A stretch of 16,324 nt of DNA from Gemmatimonadota bacterium (GCA_022573095.1 JACZUR010000019.1:1-16324); one strand, 5' to 3'; positions 6,408 to 14,198 are shown, numbered from the stretch's first letter. A program made the numbers and translations. Notes: generated by a model from the letters alone, not told the origin.

Positions 6408-7502
6408 ATGGATTTCGTCAGAACGAAACGACCAATCGGCGGCTACGTCGCTGGCGGAGTGATCGTTGCTATAGTGGCTTTCGGAGTCTTGTCCCTCGTG
6501 GGGAGGCGTCAAGTTGATGTGGCTCCCGTCCTTTCACCCCCCCCTCCCCCCCGCGCGCACCGCCTGGTCTCGATGGACGAGGTCGTCAGTCGCGCTTCCG
6601 AGCTGCGACCGCTCAACAGCCTGCTGATCCTTCAGAGTGACAGCCTCCTCGTGGAGGAATACTTCTGGGGGATGGAGCCCAACCGGGGTGTCAACGTAAA
6701 GTCCATCTCTAAGAGCCTGTTGTCACCTCTGGTCGGGATCGCTATTCATGACGGTCTTATTGAGGGTGTAGACCAGCCGCTGAGTCAGTTGCTCCCGGAA
6801 TATTTCCAGGATGCCCCGCCCGCAACGGATAGCATCAAGCTGCATCACCTACTGAGCATGACCACCGGACTTGAGGGTACCAGCTTTGGCAACTACGGAG
6901 AATGGATCGGTTCGCGCGACTGGGTGAGAAACGCCTTGGACCGGCCGTTCGTGTGCGAAACAGGCACCTGCATGACCTACAGCACGGGAAACGCGCACAT
7001 TGCGGGCGTAATTCTGTCTCGTGTTACAGGCAAATCTCTGCTCCAATACGCTTCCGAGAAACTGTTTGAGCCCCTTGGGGTCACACTTCGGCCCTGGGAC
7101 AGAGATCCTCAGGGATACTACCTCGGCGGAAACAATATGAGGCTTAGCCCCCGGGATCTGCTGCTCTTCGGGCAGCTATATCTGAAGCGGGGTGTCCACG
7201 AGGGCGAGCAACTGGTCCCCAGTGATTGGATAGACGCATCGTGGCAGACATATACGATATCGCCTTGGAACGGACATGGGCATGGATATTTCTGGTGGTC
7301 GCGGCGCTTCGCGGGTGAACCGATTCACTTTGCCTGGGGATACGGCGGACAGTTTGTTCTCGTCATGCCAACGCTGGACGCCGTCGCCGTTATCACATCG
7401 GATCTCAACCAGCGCCGGCCGCGTAACCATACGCGACGAATCTACGGGCTGCTCAGATCTTATCTGGTGCCCGCGCTTGCCAGCCGGACCTCTGCGCCGT
7501 AG
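6408..7502 (+). CDS. Membrane-anchored serine hydrolase, class C beta-lactamase-like (PF00144)
   Basis: A 364-residue protein with one N-terminal membrane segment (about 11-31) and no clear cleavage site, so it is probably anchored with its catalytic domain in the periplasm. The domain has the serine beta-lactamase/penicillin-binding-protein motifs: SISK (Ser99, Lys102) as the SxxK nucleophile site, YST at 191-193 as the second motif, and WGYGGQ (310-315) in place of the KTG triad, as in many esterases and D-amino-acid peptidases of this family. A true beta-lactamase is therefore not implied. A proline run (44-48) right after the membrane segment comes from a C8-T-C7 tract. The DUF819 gene follows after 69 bases and is probably co-transcribed. 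No strong Shine-Dalgarno is seen before ATG 6408. Likely roles: muropeptide, D-amino-acid peptide or ester hydrolysis. Confidence 0.85.
   Translation: MDFVRTKRPIGGYVAGGVIVAIVAFGVLSLVGRRQVDVAPVLSPPPPPRAHRLVSMDEVVSRASELRPLNSLLILQSDSLLVEEYFWGMEPNRGVNVKSISKSLLSPLVGIAIHDGLIEGVDQPLSQLLPEYFQDAPPATDSIKLHHLLSMTTGLEGTSFGNYGEWIGSRDWVRNALDRPFVCETGTCMTYSTGNAHIAGVILSRVTGKSLLQYASEKLFEPLGVTLRPWDRDPQGYYLGGNNMRLSPRDLLLFGQLYLKRGVHEGEQLVPSDWIDASWQTYTISPWNGHGHGYFWWSRRFAGEPIHFAWGYGGQFVLVMPTLDAVAVITSDLNQRRPRNHTRRIYGLLRSYLVPALASRTSAP
6537..6552 (+). repeat. C8-T-C7 near-homopolymer tract in the 5' part of the serine hydrolase gene
   Basis: Eight C, one T and seven C in a row encode five prolines directly after the membrane anchor. 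Runs of this length are prone to slipped-strand mispairing, and loss or gain of one base would shift the frame at residue ~46 and abolish the catalytic domain. Whether the length varies is unknown. Confidence 0.8.
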
Positions 7503-7571
7503 TCTTGCCTCTTTCGCGCGGTGCTGTCGGCGCCGCACTCTCTATCGAACTCAGGCGTTAGAGGAGAATTC

Positions 7572-8822
7572 ATGGAGGAGTCGCAGGCCCTATTAACCAA
7601 CGACGCGGCCGTACTTGGCCTGCTGGCGCTCACGCTCGGTGCTGTCTTTTGGACTTCCCATAGCGATCATCCGACACTCAAGAAGTTCTACAAATATGTT
7701 CCCGCGTTACTGCTGTGCTACTTCGTGCCGTCGCTTTACAACACGTTCGGATTGATCTATTCGGGGCAGTCGCGATTGTACTTTGTCTCGTCGCGTTACT
7801 TACTGCCTGCGACCTTGGTGTTGCTTACGCTAAGCATCGATCTGCAAGGAATCCTAAGGCTCGGTCCCAAAGCGCTGATCATGTTCTTTACCGGGACCAT
7901 CAGCATCATTCTCGGCGGGCCCATAGCGGTCTTCATTTTTTCGTTCATTAGTCCGGAGACTGTTGGAGGACAGGGTCCGGAGGCCGTTTGGAGGGGACTG
8001 GCTACAGTCGCAGGTTCCTGGATCGGAGGTGGAGCGAATCAGGCCGCGATGAAGGAAGTTTTCGAGGTTGGGGACGACATGTTCTCAGCTATGGTCGCCG
8101 TAGATGTGCTGGTCGCAAACGTATGGCTGGCTGTGTTGTTGTATATGGCGGGGGAATCGAAAGCGATCGACCGGAAGACAGGCGCCGATACGACCGCGCT
8201 CGAAGAGCTGCGCCGCAACGTTGCCAAGTTTCAGGAAAAACATGCTAGAATTCCCTCACTCACGGATCTCATGCTCATTATTGCGGTCGGCTTCGGAGCC
8301 ACCGGAATCGGTCACGTCCTAGCCGACGCGATTGCTCCTTGGATCGCCGAGACCTTCCCGCAACTCGACCGGTTGAGTCTCACTAGCAAATTCTTCTGGC
8401 TTGTCGTCGTCACCACGACTATTGGGCTGGGTCTCTCGTTTACTCGCGCCCGCGAATTGGAAGGTGCGGGAGCTTCGAGAGTCGGCTCCGCCATGCTGTA
8501 CATACTGATCGCGAGCATCGGCATGAACATGGATATTGGATCCGTGCTCGATCGTCCGGGTCTCTTCGCGGTAGGAGCGGTGTGGATCGGGTTCCACGCG
8601 CTCAGTATGTTGCTCGTGGCAAAGCTTATCAGGGCACCAACGTTCTATCTAGCGGTGGGGAGTCAGGCAAACGTGGGTGGTGCTGCCTCGGCGCCGATAG
8701 TGGCGTCGGCCTTTCATCCGACGCTCGCCCCTGTAGGTGTACTCTTGGCCGTGTTGGGCTACGCTGCGGGGACCTATGGTGCGTGGTTGTCGGGTCAGCT
8801 GATGCGTATAGTAGCGCCATAA
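7572..8822 (+). CDS. DUF819 family multi-pass membrane protein (putative transporter)
   Basis: A 416-residue integral membrane protein with about ten hydrophobic segments. It carries the DUF819 signatures GSWIGGGANQAAMKE in the first half and SQANVGGAASAP followed by HPTLAPVGVLLAVLGYAAGTYGAW at the C-terminus; such paired glycine-rich re-entrant motifs look like those of carboxylate transporters. A hydrophilic loop of ~40 residues around GESKAIDRKTGADTTALEEL divides the two halves and is probably cytoplasmic. ATG 7572 is chosen because GAGGAG at 7561-7566 lies five bases upstream; a GTG at 7521 has no such site. It follows the serine hydrolase by 69 bases. From memory, DUF819 genes often lie near peptidases and dipeptide epimerases, so transport of a dipeptide or amino acid released by the hydrolase is plausible but unproven. 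Confidence 0.88.
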   Translation: MEESQALLTNDAAVLGLLALTLGAVFWTSHSDHPTLKKFYKYVPALLLCYFVPSLYNTFGLIYSGQSRLYFVSSRYLLPATLVLLTLSIDLQGILRLGPKALIMFFTGTISIILGGPIAVFIFSFISPETVGGQGPEAVWRGLATVAGSWIGGGANQAAMKEVFEVGDDMFSAMVAVDVLVANVWLAVLLYMAGESKAIDRKTGADTTALEELRRNVAKFQEKHARIPSLTDLMLIIAVGFGATGIGHVLADAIAPWIAETFPQLDRLSLTSKFFWLVVVTTTIGLGLSFTRARELEGAGASRVGSAMLYILIASIGMNMDIGSVLDRPGLFAVGAVWIGFHALSMLLVAKLIRAPTFYLAVGSQANVGGAASAPIVASAFHPTLAPVGVLLAVLGYAAGTYGAWLSGQLMRIVAP

Positions 8823-8861
8823 CTCCGGCGGACGTGGGCCCTGGCTGAACGATCTAATCCA

Positions 8862-9896
8862 TTACGGCTCGGCTGACGTTAGGAGGGGAGAGTACCCGAT
8901 TCCGTCAGGCCTGTTTCCCGTAGGCAGCGTTCCCACTACCGAGTGCGATTCAAGATCAATTATCGCAACTTCATTTCGCTGGCTCAGTGAGATGTAAGCA
9001 AAGCGGTTGCCCACTATCGTAACTCCTTCAGGACCTCCGCCCACCGTACGGATAGTCGCCAGTTCCTCCCTGGTCGCTCGATCGAAGATTCTTATCTCGT
9101 TCTTACGCAGATCCGGCACAACGGCGGTGCTACCGTCTTCGGTAAAGGCTATTCGGTACGGAAAGGAAAAACCTTCAAACGTAGCTTCAATCGAGCCGGA
9201 TGTTGCGTTAATTACACTGACCGTACCAAGCTGATTGCTTCCGACCCAGACCTCGCTTCCGTCGGGAGTGATCTGGATAGCCTCAGGCTGAGGCGGAACA
9301 GTGATGATACGGACCAGCGTACCAGAGAAGATGTCCAGTTCGCTGATCGTTCCCGACCGAATGTTGCTTGTCCACGCCCGGCCTCCGTCCGTTACCGCTG
9401 TGACCATATGGGACACGTCTTGTTCGGTTGCAATCGTCCTGGCGATTTCCCCGAACGGCAGGCGAACGAGTACCAGAGATTGCGTTGCCTCCGATGTTAC
9501 TGCAAGTAGCGAGTCTCCGGGAAGAAAGACTGCGCCGTGGGGCCTGGTGTAGCGCCCGAGATCGATGGTTCCTATTCCCGAAGCTCTTTGCACGTCGATC
9601 AACGTGAGAGAGTTCCCAGCTTCCTGGGTGCCGTAGTTCGTAGTTACAGCCCAACGTCCATCGTGCGATATCGCCACTTCATGCGGACCGTTGCCAGTCG
9701 GGATGGTGGCTACGATGCGTTGGGATCCTATATCGATGACCGAGGCCGTGTTCGCTCCCTTGTTAGTGACCACGAGCGTGCCCGTGCGGGACTGAGCTGC
9801 GAGACGGTCAGGCTGCGAGGGTAGCATTGCTGTCGTCACAACGAAGCTGAGTTGCAGTAACCTAAAGACTACGGACTGCTTAGTTAAACGCCTCAT
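8862..9896 (-). CDS. Exported YVTN-family beta-propeller protein
   Basis: A 344-residue protein, read from ATG at 9896-9894. This start is chosen because GAGGAG lies seven to eight bases upstream and because the N-terminus becomes a good signal peptide: MRRLTK, a hydrophobic core ending in VVTTAML, and LAAQ as cleavage site near residue 35. The rest is a series of ~40-residue blades of the YVTN/40-residue repeat type, with repeated units such as VIDIGSQRIVATIPTGNGPHEVAISHDGRWAV, here quoted only by type: V-x-D, T-I-P-T-G, G-P-x-x-V, D-G-x-x-x-V. About seven blades fit. Such propellers act as binding scaffolds, quinoprotein-like enzymes or lactonase-like proteins; no catalytic signature is seen. 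Gene direction is convergent to the DUF819 gene, with 39 bases between. The lipoprotein gene upstream on the same strand may share its transcript. Confidence 0.85.
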   Translation of the reverse strand: MRRLTKQSVVFRLLQLSFVVTTAMLPSQPDRLAAQSRTGTLVVTNKGANTASVIDIGSQRIVATIPTGNGPHEVAISHDGRWAVTTNYGTQEAGNSLTLIDVQRASGIGTIDLGRYTRPHGAVFLPGDSLLAVTSEATQSLVLVRLPFGEIARTIATEQDVSHMVTAVTDGGRAWTSNIRSGTISELDIFSGTLVRIITVPPQPEAIQITPDGSEVWVGSNQLGTVSVINATSGSIEATFEGFSFPYRIAFTEDGSTAVVPDLRKNEIRIFDRATREELATIRTVGGGPEGVTIVGNRFAYISLSQRNEVAIIDLESHSVVGTLPTGNRPDGIGYSPLLTSAEP

Positions 9897-10079
9897 GCGG
9901 GGACTCCTCGTTAGGGTGGTAATGGATACCCGCGAACCTGCACAGGGAGCCACATAACATGTGCCTCACGTGCCGTGAACAAGTAGTTCTTGACAACATT
10001 TTTCATGATGCGGGCGTGGGCCAGCACAACGGCTCTTAAGCAGTTGCTGCAAACGTTTTCCGCTGGGTCGACTGAAGAG

Positions 10080-10094
10080 GCCGGTTGAACCGGC
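10080..10094 (-). terminator. Near-perfect palindrome downstream of the lipoprotein gene
   Basis: GCCGGTT (10080-10086) and AACCGGC (10088-10094) are perfect inverted copies around one base, giving at least a six-pair GC-rich stem with a three-base loop. It lies 10 bases beyond the lipoprotein stop on the minus strand. No T-run follows, so it is a poor intrinsic terminator; it could instead stabilise the 3' end or serve as a protein-binding site for the YVTN gene. Confidence 0.25.
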
Positions 10095-10104
10095 TGGAGT
10101 AACC

Positions 10105-11151
10105 TCACGGCAATTCGGCCAGCCACAGATTGGCTCCGCCGGTGACGTTTACAACCTCGGCGACGATTGCCCGCTGACCCGGAACCTTGACGAAATTGCG
10201 GATCCTACTTGCCCGGAGAACCGTGCTACCAGAGCCGCTACCGATCTCCAGCACGATTACCCTCTCTTCAGGGCCGACTTCCTGAACTATCCGCGCAATC
10301 ACCGCTGGCTTCCCGTCGAAGTTATCGATGTCCCACATGACTCCGGGAATCAGCGAAATCTGCGACCAGTCGAACGGTAGCTCGACAGCCGTGGTTTCTC
10401 TCGCCGGCAGGTGAAAGACTTTTGTGGGGGCGGCATCGGAAAGGAACCAGATGCCGTCGTCGTCGGCTGACGTGTACGCTATCGGGTTCTCTATTCCCGC
10501 AATCTTTATCGTCGAACCCGCGTCGACGTTCCACTCAAAAACCCCAAGCCCCGAAAAAACAGTGTCTTGAATCGAAGAGTTGAATCCACCGGTGCCGCCT
10601 ATGAAGCGAATGGTGTTGGCGTCACTCCACTCGATGTCTCGAAAGTCGTTGATCACTCCATCGGCGGTGCGAACGGAAAAGGGCGCTAGGGTTTTCAGGC
10701 TCTGAAAGTCCGTCAGAGAGGCTACAACAAGGCTACGTGTGCTCGGCACGTTAGGGACGAAAGCCGCGTTACTCTCTTCCGCTACGTAAGCTATTCGTTC
10801 TCCGTCTGGCGAGACTACCGGCCTGAGCCACGCATCTCTAACGTTGTCCGGGCCACCTCCACCTGCGCAAACCTGTCTCGTAAGCGTGCCCCCTGCAACA
10901 GGCATGAAAGCGATGCACCGATCTTCGTCTTGTCTGGCGGGCTCAAGACGACTGAACACCAAAACGTCGCCCAGCACGGACGGGTCGCGGTCGTCACCGC
11001 TATTGAACGTAAGTTGCTGGATAGTTTGCATGGCCGGATTTCGAGGGAACGGGCCTTGGGGCTCGTTTGGCTCAATAGAGAACGGCTCCGAGTGGTTGCA
11101 GGCAGTCAGACTGGCAACCAGAAATGCTAGCGCCAGTCTTGTATTGGTCAC
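10105..11151 (-). CDS. Lipoprotein with TolB/WD40-like beta-propeller
   Basis: A 348-residue protein read from GTG at 11151-11149. The N-terminus is a lipoprotein signal: basic start MTNTR, hydrophobic core, then LTAC with Cys18 as the lipidated residue, so the mature protein is membrane-anchored outside the cytoplasm. After a short linker the QQLTFNSGDDRDPSV segment is typical of the first blade of TolB-like/PD40 propellers, and VVSPDGERIAYVAEES is a classical PD40 blade. Further blades are divergent and could not be counted firmly. The gene diverges from the cobalamin riboswitch transcript, with about 260 bases between. The YVTN propeller gene lies 208 bases downstream on the same strand. 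Function unknown; similar proteins are structural or sensory surface components. The Shine-Dalgarno (AAGAGACAG) is weak, so the GTG start rests on the lipobox. Confidence 0.75.
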   Translation of the reverse strand: MTNTRLALAFLVASLTACNHSEPFSIEPNEPQGPFPRNPAMQTIQQLTFNSGDDRDPSVLGDVLVFSRLEPARQDEDRCIAFMPVAGGTLTRQVCAGGGGPDNVRDAWLRPVVSPDGERIAYVAEESNAAFVPNVPSTRSLVVASLTDFQSLKTLAPFSVRTADGVINDFRDIEWSDANTIRFIGGTGGFNSSIQDTVFSGLGVFEWNVDAGSTIKIAGIENPIAYTSADDDGIWFLSDAAPTKVFHLPARETTAVELPFDWSQISLIPGVMWDIDNFDGKPAVIARIVQEVGPEERVIVLEIGSGSGSTVLRASRIRNFVKVPGQRAIVAEVVNVTGGANLWLAELP

Positions 11152-11369
11152 AGTAATCTGTCTCTTAGGCCAAGTCGATGTGGGTGACAGAACTTAGTGC
11201 GTTAATACCTCACGCGCAGCCCAGAGTTCAGTCTTCTTTTCCCCGCAGCCGAGTCCTTTGATCGATCACTTGGCCCCTGAGCTGGTGGTCGTATCCGCTT
11301 TCAGTATGTAAGACGGAGTTGCAACGGAAAGGGTAACATGGCGCGATGTCTTTGTAACAGTGTCATGGG

Positions 11370-11397
11370 TTGCCAGGTCGACAGAGTGATCTAGCTT
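11370..11397 (+). promoter_or_regulatory. Candidate sigma-70-type promoter for the riboswitch transcript
   Basis: TTGCCA (11370-11375, five of six matches to the -35 consensus) and TAGCTT (11392-11397, three of six to the -10) are separated by 16 bases. Transcription would begin near 11404, about ten bases before the first paired base of the riboswitch, which is the expected place. The -10 is weak and the assignment is by eye. Confidence 0.35.
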
Positions 11398-11413
11398 AAG
11401 AGCTTTGAGAGAA

Positions 11414-11570
11414 GTCGAACGGGACGACCCGGAAGGCCGGTTGGAGTCCGGCGCGGCCCCGCCACTGTAATAGGTCCGGCGAAAGCTGGAATGCTCGCCC
11501 AATGAGCCACTGGGATCGCCTGGGAAGGCGGGCGAAGCTGCCTAGAGCCAGTAGACCGGTCCTGTTCGAT
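11414..11570 (+). ncRNA. Cobalamin (adenosylcobalamin-type) riboswitch
   Basis: The closing stem P1 pairs TCGAACGGGAC (11415-11425) with GTCCTGTTCGA (11559-11569), eleven pairs with one G-U. Within it are the hallmarks of the B12 riboswitch: GGCCGGTTGGAGTCCGGCGC (11435-11454), the most conserved core CGCCACTGTAA ending at 11470, a GGGAAGGC element at 11522-11529, and the 3' conserved box AGAGCCAGTAGACC (11544-11557). Only 38 bases separate its end from the ATG at 11609, with no hairpin followed by a T-run, so control is probably at translation initiation and not by termination. It should lower expression of the BtuF-like lipoprotein gene, and possibly of genes behind it, when cobalamin is plentiful. 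Confidence 0.93.
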
Positions 11571-11608
11571 CCACCAGCGACCTTCGAGGGAGAGGAATCG
11601 CTATCGTC

Positions 11609-12514
11609 ATGATGCTAGCAATGCTCAGGCAACCTAGGCTCCTGGTCATGACCGCCACAGCGACAGCTCTGAGCGGTTGCGCCGCGGAACCTCCGCCGGA
11701 TGAGACTTCGGCGCAAATCGTCGCGTTGTTGAGCGATGGTCCTCCACCCGAACGGGTAGTCTCCCTCATCCCGGCCGTTACGGAATTGATTGTTACATTG
11801 GGTCAAGCAGACAGGATCGTTGGTCTGTCGCAAGGTGACTCCGTTCCGGGCCGTGACTCGATCCCCTCGGTTGGTGGCACGCTCAATCCAAGTTATGAAC
11901 AACTGCTCCAGATTCAGCCCGATCTCGTAGTCGCGTGGGCGGGGAGCAGGGTAGTCCTGAGCAGGCTGCAGGTACTCGGCATACGTGCTTTGGGAGTTGA
12001 AGTGGAAACTCTTGAAGACTCGTTCGCGACGCTCGCAGCCCTCGGTGTGCTGTTCAACGTGTCGGAGCGAGCCGACTCAATCCGCACGGCGATTGACAGC
12101 GGAATCCTCATGGTTCGCCAAGCCGTAGCAGCGTTCGAACCCAGGTCTGTGTTCTATGTTGTTTGGGATGATCCACCAATAACCATCGGACCGGGCACTT
12201 ATATAAATGAACTCATTGAGATGGCGGGAGGGAGGAACGTCTTTGTGGATGCGGTGGACAAATGGCCGACGGTTTCCTTTGAGGCGATTGTGAGCCGCAA
12301 TCCCGACGTCGTGATCTGGCCGAGGACTTCTGGCACCGACCAAGCCCAGCAGATGATGGGTGTTGGATGGCGCGAGGTCGAGGCTGTTCGGAGCGGCAAC
12401 GTCGCCATCGTAGACGCTACGAGGTTCAACAGCCCCGGACCCCAGATCGTGGAGGTCGTTCGCGAACTCAGCCGAATTCTCCATCCAGAAGTTGATCTTG
12501 GTCAGGTAGATTAG
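11609..12514 (+). CDS. btuF: BtuF-like cobalamin-binding lipoprotein (ABC-type substrate-binding protein)
   Basis: A 301-residue substrate-binding protein of the BtuF/FecB type. The N-terminus is a lipoprotein signal ending LSGC with Cys24. The mature part starts RVVSLIPAVTELIVTLG, the typical first strand. Features aligning with E. coli BtuF are LVVAWAGSR (the AWRGG region containing B12-contacting Trp66), DKWPTVSFEAIVSRNPDVVI (WPQVSREQVLARSP), and a late GWREVEAVRSGNVAIVD with a PGPQI helix. It should capture cobalamin or a corrinoid and deliver it to an ABC permease; none is encoded in the window. Control by the riboswitch just upstream fixes the B12 link. GAGAGGA at 11590-11596 is the probable Shine-Dalgarno, a little far (12 bases) from ATG 11609; ATG 11621 is an alternative. 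Confidence 0.88.
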   Translation: MMLAMLRQPRLLVMTATATALSGCAAEPPPDETSAQIVALLSDGPPPERVVSLIPAVTELIVTLGQADRIVGLSQGDSVPGRDSIPSVGGTLNPSYEQLLQIQPDLVVAWAGSRVVLSRLQVLGIRALGVEVETLEDSFATLAALGVLFNVSERADSIRTAIDSGILMVRQAVAAFEPRSVFYVVWDDPPITIGPGTYINELIEMAGGRNVFVDAVDKWPTVSFEAIVSRNPDVVIWPRTSGTDQAQQMMGVGWREVEAVRSGNVAIVDATRFNSPGPQIVEVVRELSRILHPEVDLGQVD

Positions 12515-12551
12515 TGATGCTCGTAGCAACTGTCGGATACTTGGTGAGCAA

Positions 12552-13487
12552 ATGACGTCTCCCAGAGTTGTTTCCTTAATAGCAAGCGCTACGGAGATCA
12601 TATGTGCCCTCGGACTACGGAAGCAGCTGGTCGGCATATCTCACGAGTGTGATTTTCCGAGTGACGTGAGGGGTCTGCCCGTCCTCTCGGCGCCGAAGGT
12701 TGATCCGCAGCTTCCCGGTGAAGTGATAGACCGGCAGGTTCGCGAGATAGTCCGTGACGGCCTGAGTGTCTACAGAGTCGAAGTCGCAGAGTTGGAGAAG
12801 CTGCGGCCCGACCTGATCGTCACGCAGGATCATTGTGAGGTTTGCGCTGTCACGCTTCAGGATGTGGAAGATGCTCTATGCAGGGTCACCCTTTCAGACA
12901 CGAAGATATGCTCGCTTCACCCGGGCGATCTCAACGAGATACGACGAGATTTTCAGCTCGTGGCGGACGCGGCGGGAGTGTCCGAGCGCGCCGAGAAGCT
13001 ATGCGCTTCCTTTGACGCGCGACTCCGGGCCATCGAGGAAAGGGTGGCTAACGGAAATCGTCCAAGCATAGCCCTGATAGAGTGGCTCGAGCCTCCCATG
13101 GTCGCCGGGGGTTGGATGCCCGAGTTGGCGAAGATAGCGGGAGCAGATCCCGTAATAGTCGACTCCCCCAAGCACTTCGTTACGGTAACCTGGGCCGACA
13201 TTGCAGCGGCAGACCCGGACCTCGTCGTGATCGCTCCGTGCGGATACACAATCGAGAAAACCCTCGAGGAACTCGAAAATACGGAGCTGCTCGAATCCCT
13301 GTACTCAGTCCCGGCAGTAGCCGACGGCCGCTGTTGCGTGGCGGACGGCAACGCATACTTCAATCGTCCGGGTCCGAGAATCGCAGATAGTGCCGAGATT
13401 TTGGCGAGCATCGTGCACCCGGCCGGTTTCGGAGAATTTCGGGAACGCTACCGAGAAGCGGTCCGACGCGTCCCGAGTCGAAAATGA
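12552..13487 (+). CDS. Signal-less BtuF-like cobalamin-binding protein
   Basis: A 311-residue protein with the same periplasmic-binding-protein fold as the gene before it (PRVVSLIASATEIICALG at the N-terminus, PDLVVIAPCGY and a late RPGPRIADSAEIL), but it begins directly at the first strand and has no signal peptide or lipobox. It is therefore probably cytoplasmic. Cys and His residues cluster at HEC (His31, Cys33) and DHCEVC (His94, Cys95, Cys98), positions that are typical of this signal-less subgroup as I remember it, and could bind metal or act as axial ligands. It lies 37 bases after the riboswitch-controlled lipoprotein gene, so it is probably on the same transcript. Possible roles are storage, trafficking or sensing of corrinoids inside the cell; a direct role in ABC import is hard to reconcile with the missing export signal. 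A different upstream start with a signal is not available in this frame. Confidence 0.85.
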   Translation: MTSPRVVSLIASATEIICALGLRKQLVGISHECDFPSDVRGLPVLSAPKVDPQLPGEVIDRQVREIVRDGLSVYRVEVAELEKLRPDLIVTQDHCEVCAVTLQDVEDALCRVTLSDTKICSLHPGDLNEIRRDFQLVADAAGVSERAEKLCASFDARLRAIEERVANGNRPSIALIEWLEPPMVAGGWMPELAKIAGADPVIVDSPKHFVTVTWADIAAADPDLVVIAPCGYTIEKTLEELENTELLESLYSVPAVADGRCCVADGNAYFNRPGPRIADSAEILASIVHPAGFGEFRERYREAVRRVPSRK

Positions 13488-13562
13488 ACTAATCCTGTCC
13501 GATCGGCATCCAAGTAGTAGACCGAGATCAGCACCTGATTCAGTTCCAGGGGAGTTGCAATT

Positions 13563-14198
13563 GTGCCTGCTACGATCAACAATTCGCTTGAGGATTTTGC
13601 CGGAGTGGTTACTGGAGACACCCTCAGCGGGGATCGAGTGAATATGAGTGATACGCTTGAAGACGCGGCGGCATGGGACGAGTCGGATGCTGTCCGGAGA
13701 GCACAGGCGGGCGATTCGCAGGCCTTTGCGGAATTGTACGAGATGCACGTCGGGCGGATCTATGCGGTTTGCCTTCGTATGTTGAGCGATGCTCGAGAGG
13801 CTGAGGAAGCCGCCCAAGACACGTTCGTCCGGGCGTGGGAGGCCATCGGTTCCTTCCAGTTCAAGAGTGCGTTCAGTACATGGCTGCACCGACTAGGAGT
13901 GAATCAGGTGTTGACAAGATTGCGATCGGCCAAGAGAAGAGAGGCCAGGGTTACCGCCATTGAAGACTTAGGAGAGTTTGCCAGCGAAGTCAGAGAAGCG
14001 ATGCCGGAGACGAGAATGGATCTCGAACAGGCCATCGCGCTGCTTCCGCCTGGTGCGAAGGAAGTACTGATACTCCATGATATCGAGGGTTATCCCTATC
14101 GGGAAATAGCAGAAATGGTCGGCACTGTGGAAGGGACGATAAAGTCTCGTCTTAATAGGGCTCGTCGACTGGTTCGGGAGGCATTACAGGATGAGTAA
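13563..14198 (+). CDS. ECF (sigma-70 family) RNA polymerase sigma factor
   Basis: Region 2 is clear: RRAQAGDSQAFAELYEMHVGRIYAVCLRML, then EAEEAAQDTFVRAWEAIGSF and FSTWLHRLGVNQVLTRLRS for -10 recognition (named by parts, not a continuous quote). Region 4 follows with LPPGAKEVLILHDIEGYPYREIAEMV and GTIKSRLNRARRLVREAL, the helix-turn-helix for -35 recognition. No region 1 or 3 is present, so this is an ECF type factor. From GTG 13563 it has 211 residues; AGGGGAG (13548-13554) lies eight bases upstream and supports this start. ATG 13644 would give 184 residues, closer to the usual ECF N-terminus, and remains possible. The last eight bases overlap the anti-sigma gene, so the two are translated together. 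Its regulon cannot be told. It may be co-transcribed with the B12-binding genes, 75 bases upstream. Confidence 0.9.
   Translation: MPATINNSLEDFAGVVTGDTLSGDRVNMSDTLEDAAAWDESDAVRRAQAGDSQAFAELYEMHVGRIYAVCLRMLSDAREAEEAAQDTFVRAWEAIGSFQFKSAFSTWLHRLGVNQVLTRLRSAKRREARVTAIEDLGEFASEVREAMPETRMDLEQAIALLPPGAKEVLILHDIEGYPYREIAEMVGTVEGTIKSRLNRARRLVREALQDE

Noticed and set aside
6408..7502. Calling the serine hydrolase a beta-lactamase resistance gene
   Set aside because: The third motif is WGYGGQ instead of KTG/KSG and the anchor and sequence type fit the broad PF00144 esterase/peptidase group, so antibiotic resistance is not supported.
6102..8920. The 14-base sequence AGGCCTGTTTCCCG occurs at 6102-6115 and 8907-8920
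   Set aside because: The second copy is inside a coding region and explained by its protein (LPTGNRP); flanks share nothing, so it is not an attachment site or a transposon end.
9911..10126. A 71-codon open frame on the minus strand between the two propeller genes
   Set aside because: It overlaps the ends of both neighbours, has no recognisable domain and no convincing ribosome-binding site; it is more likely a chance frame over the leader of the YVTN gene.
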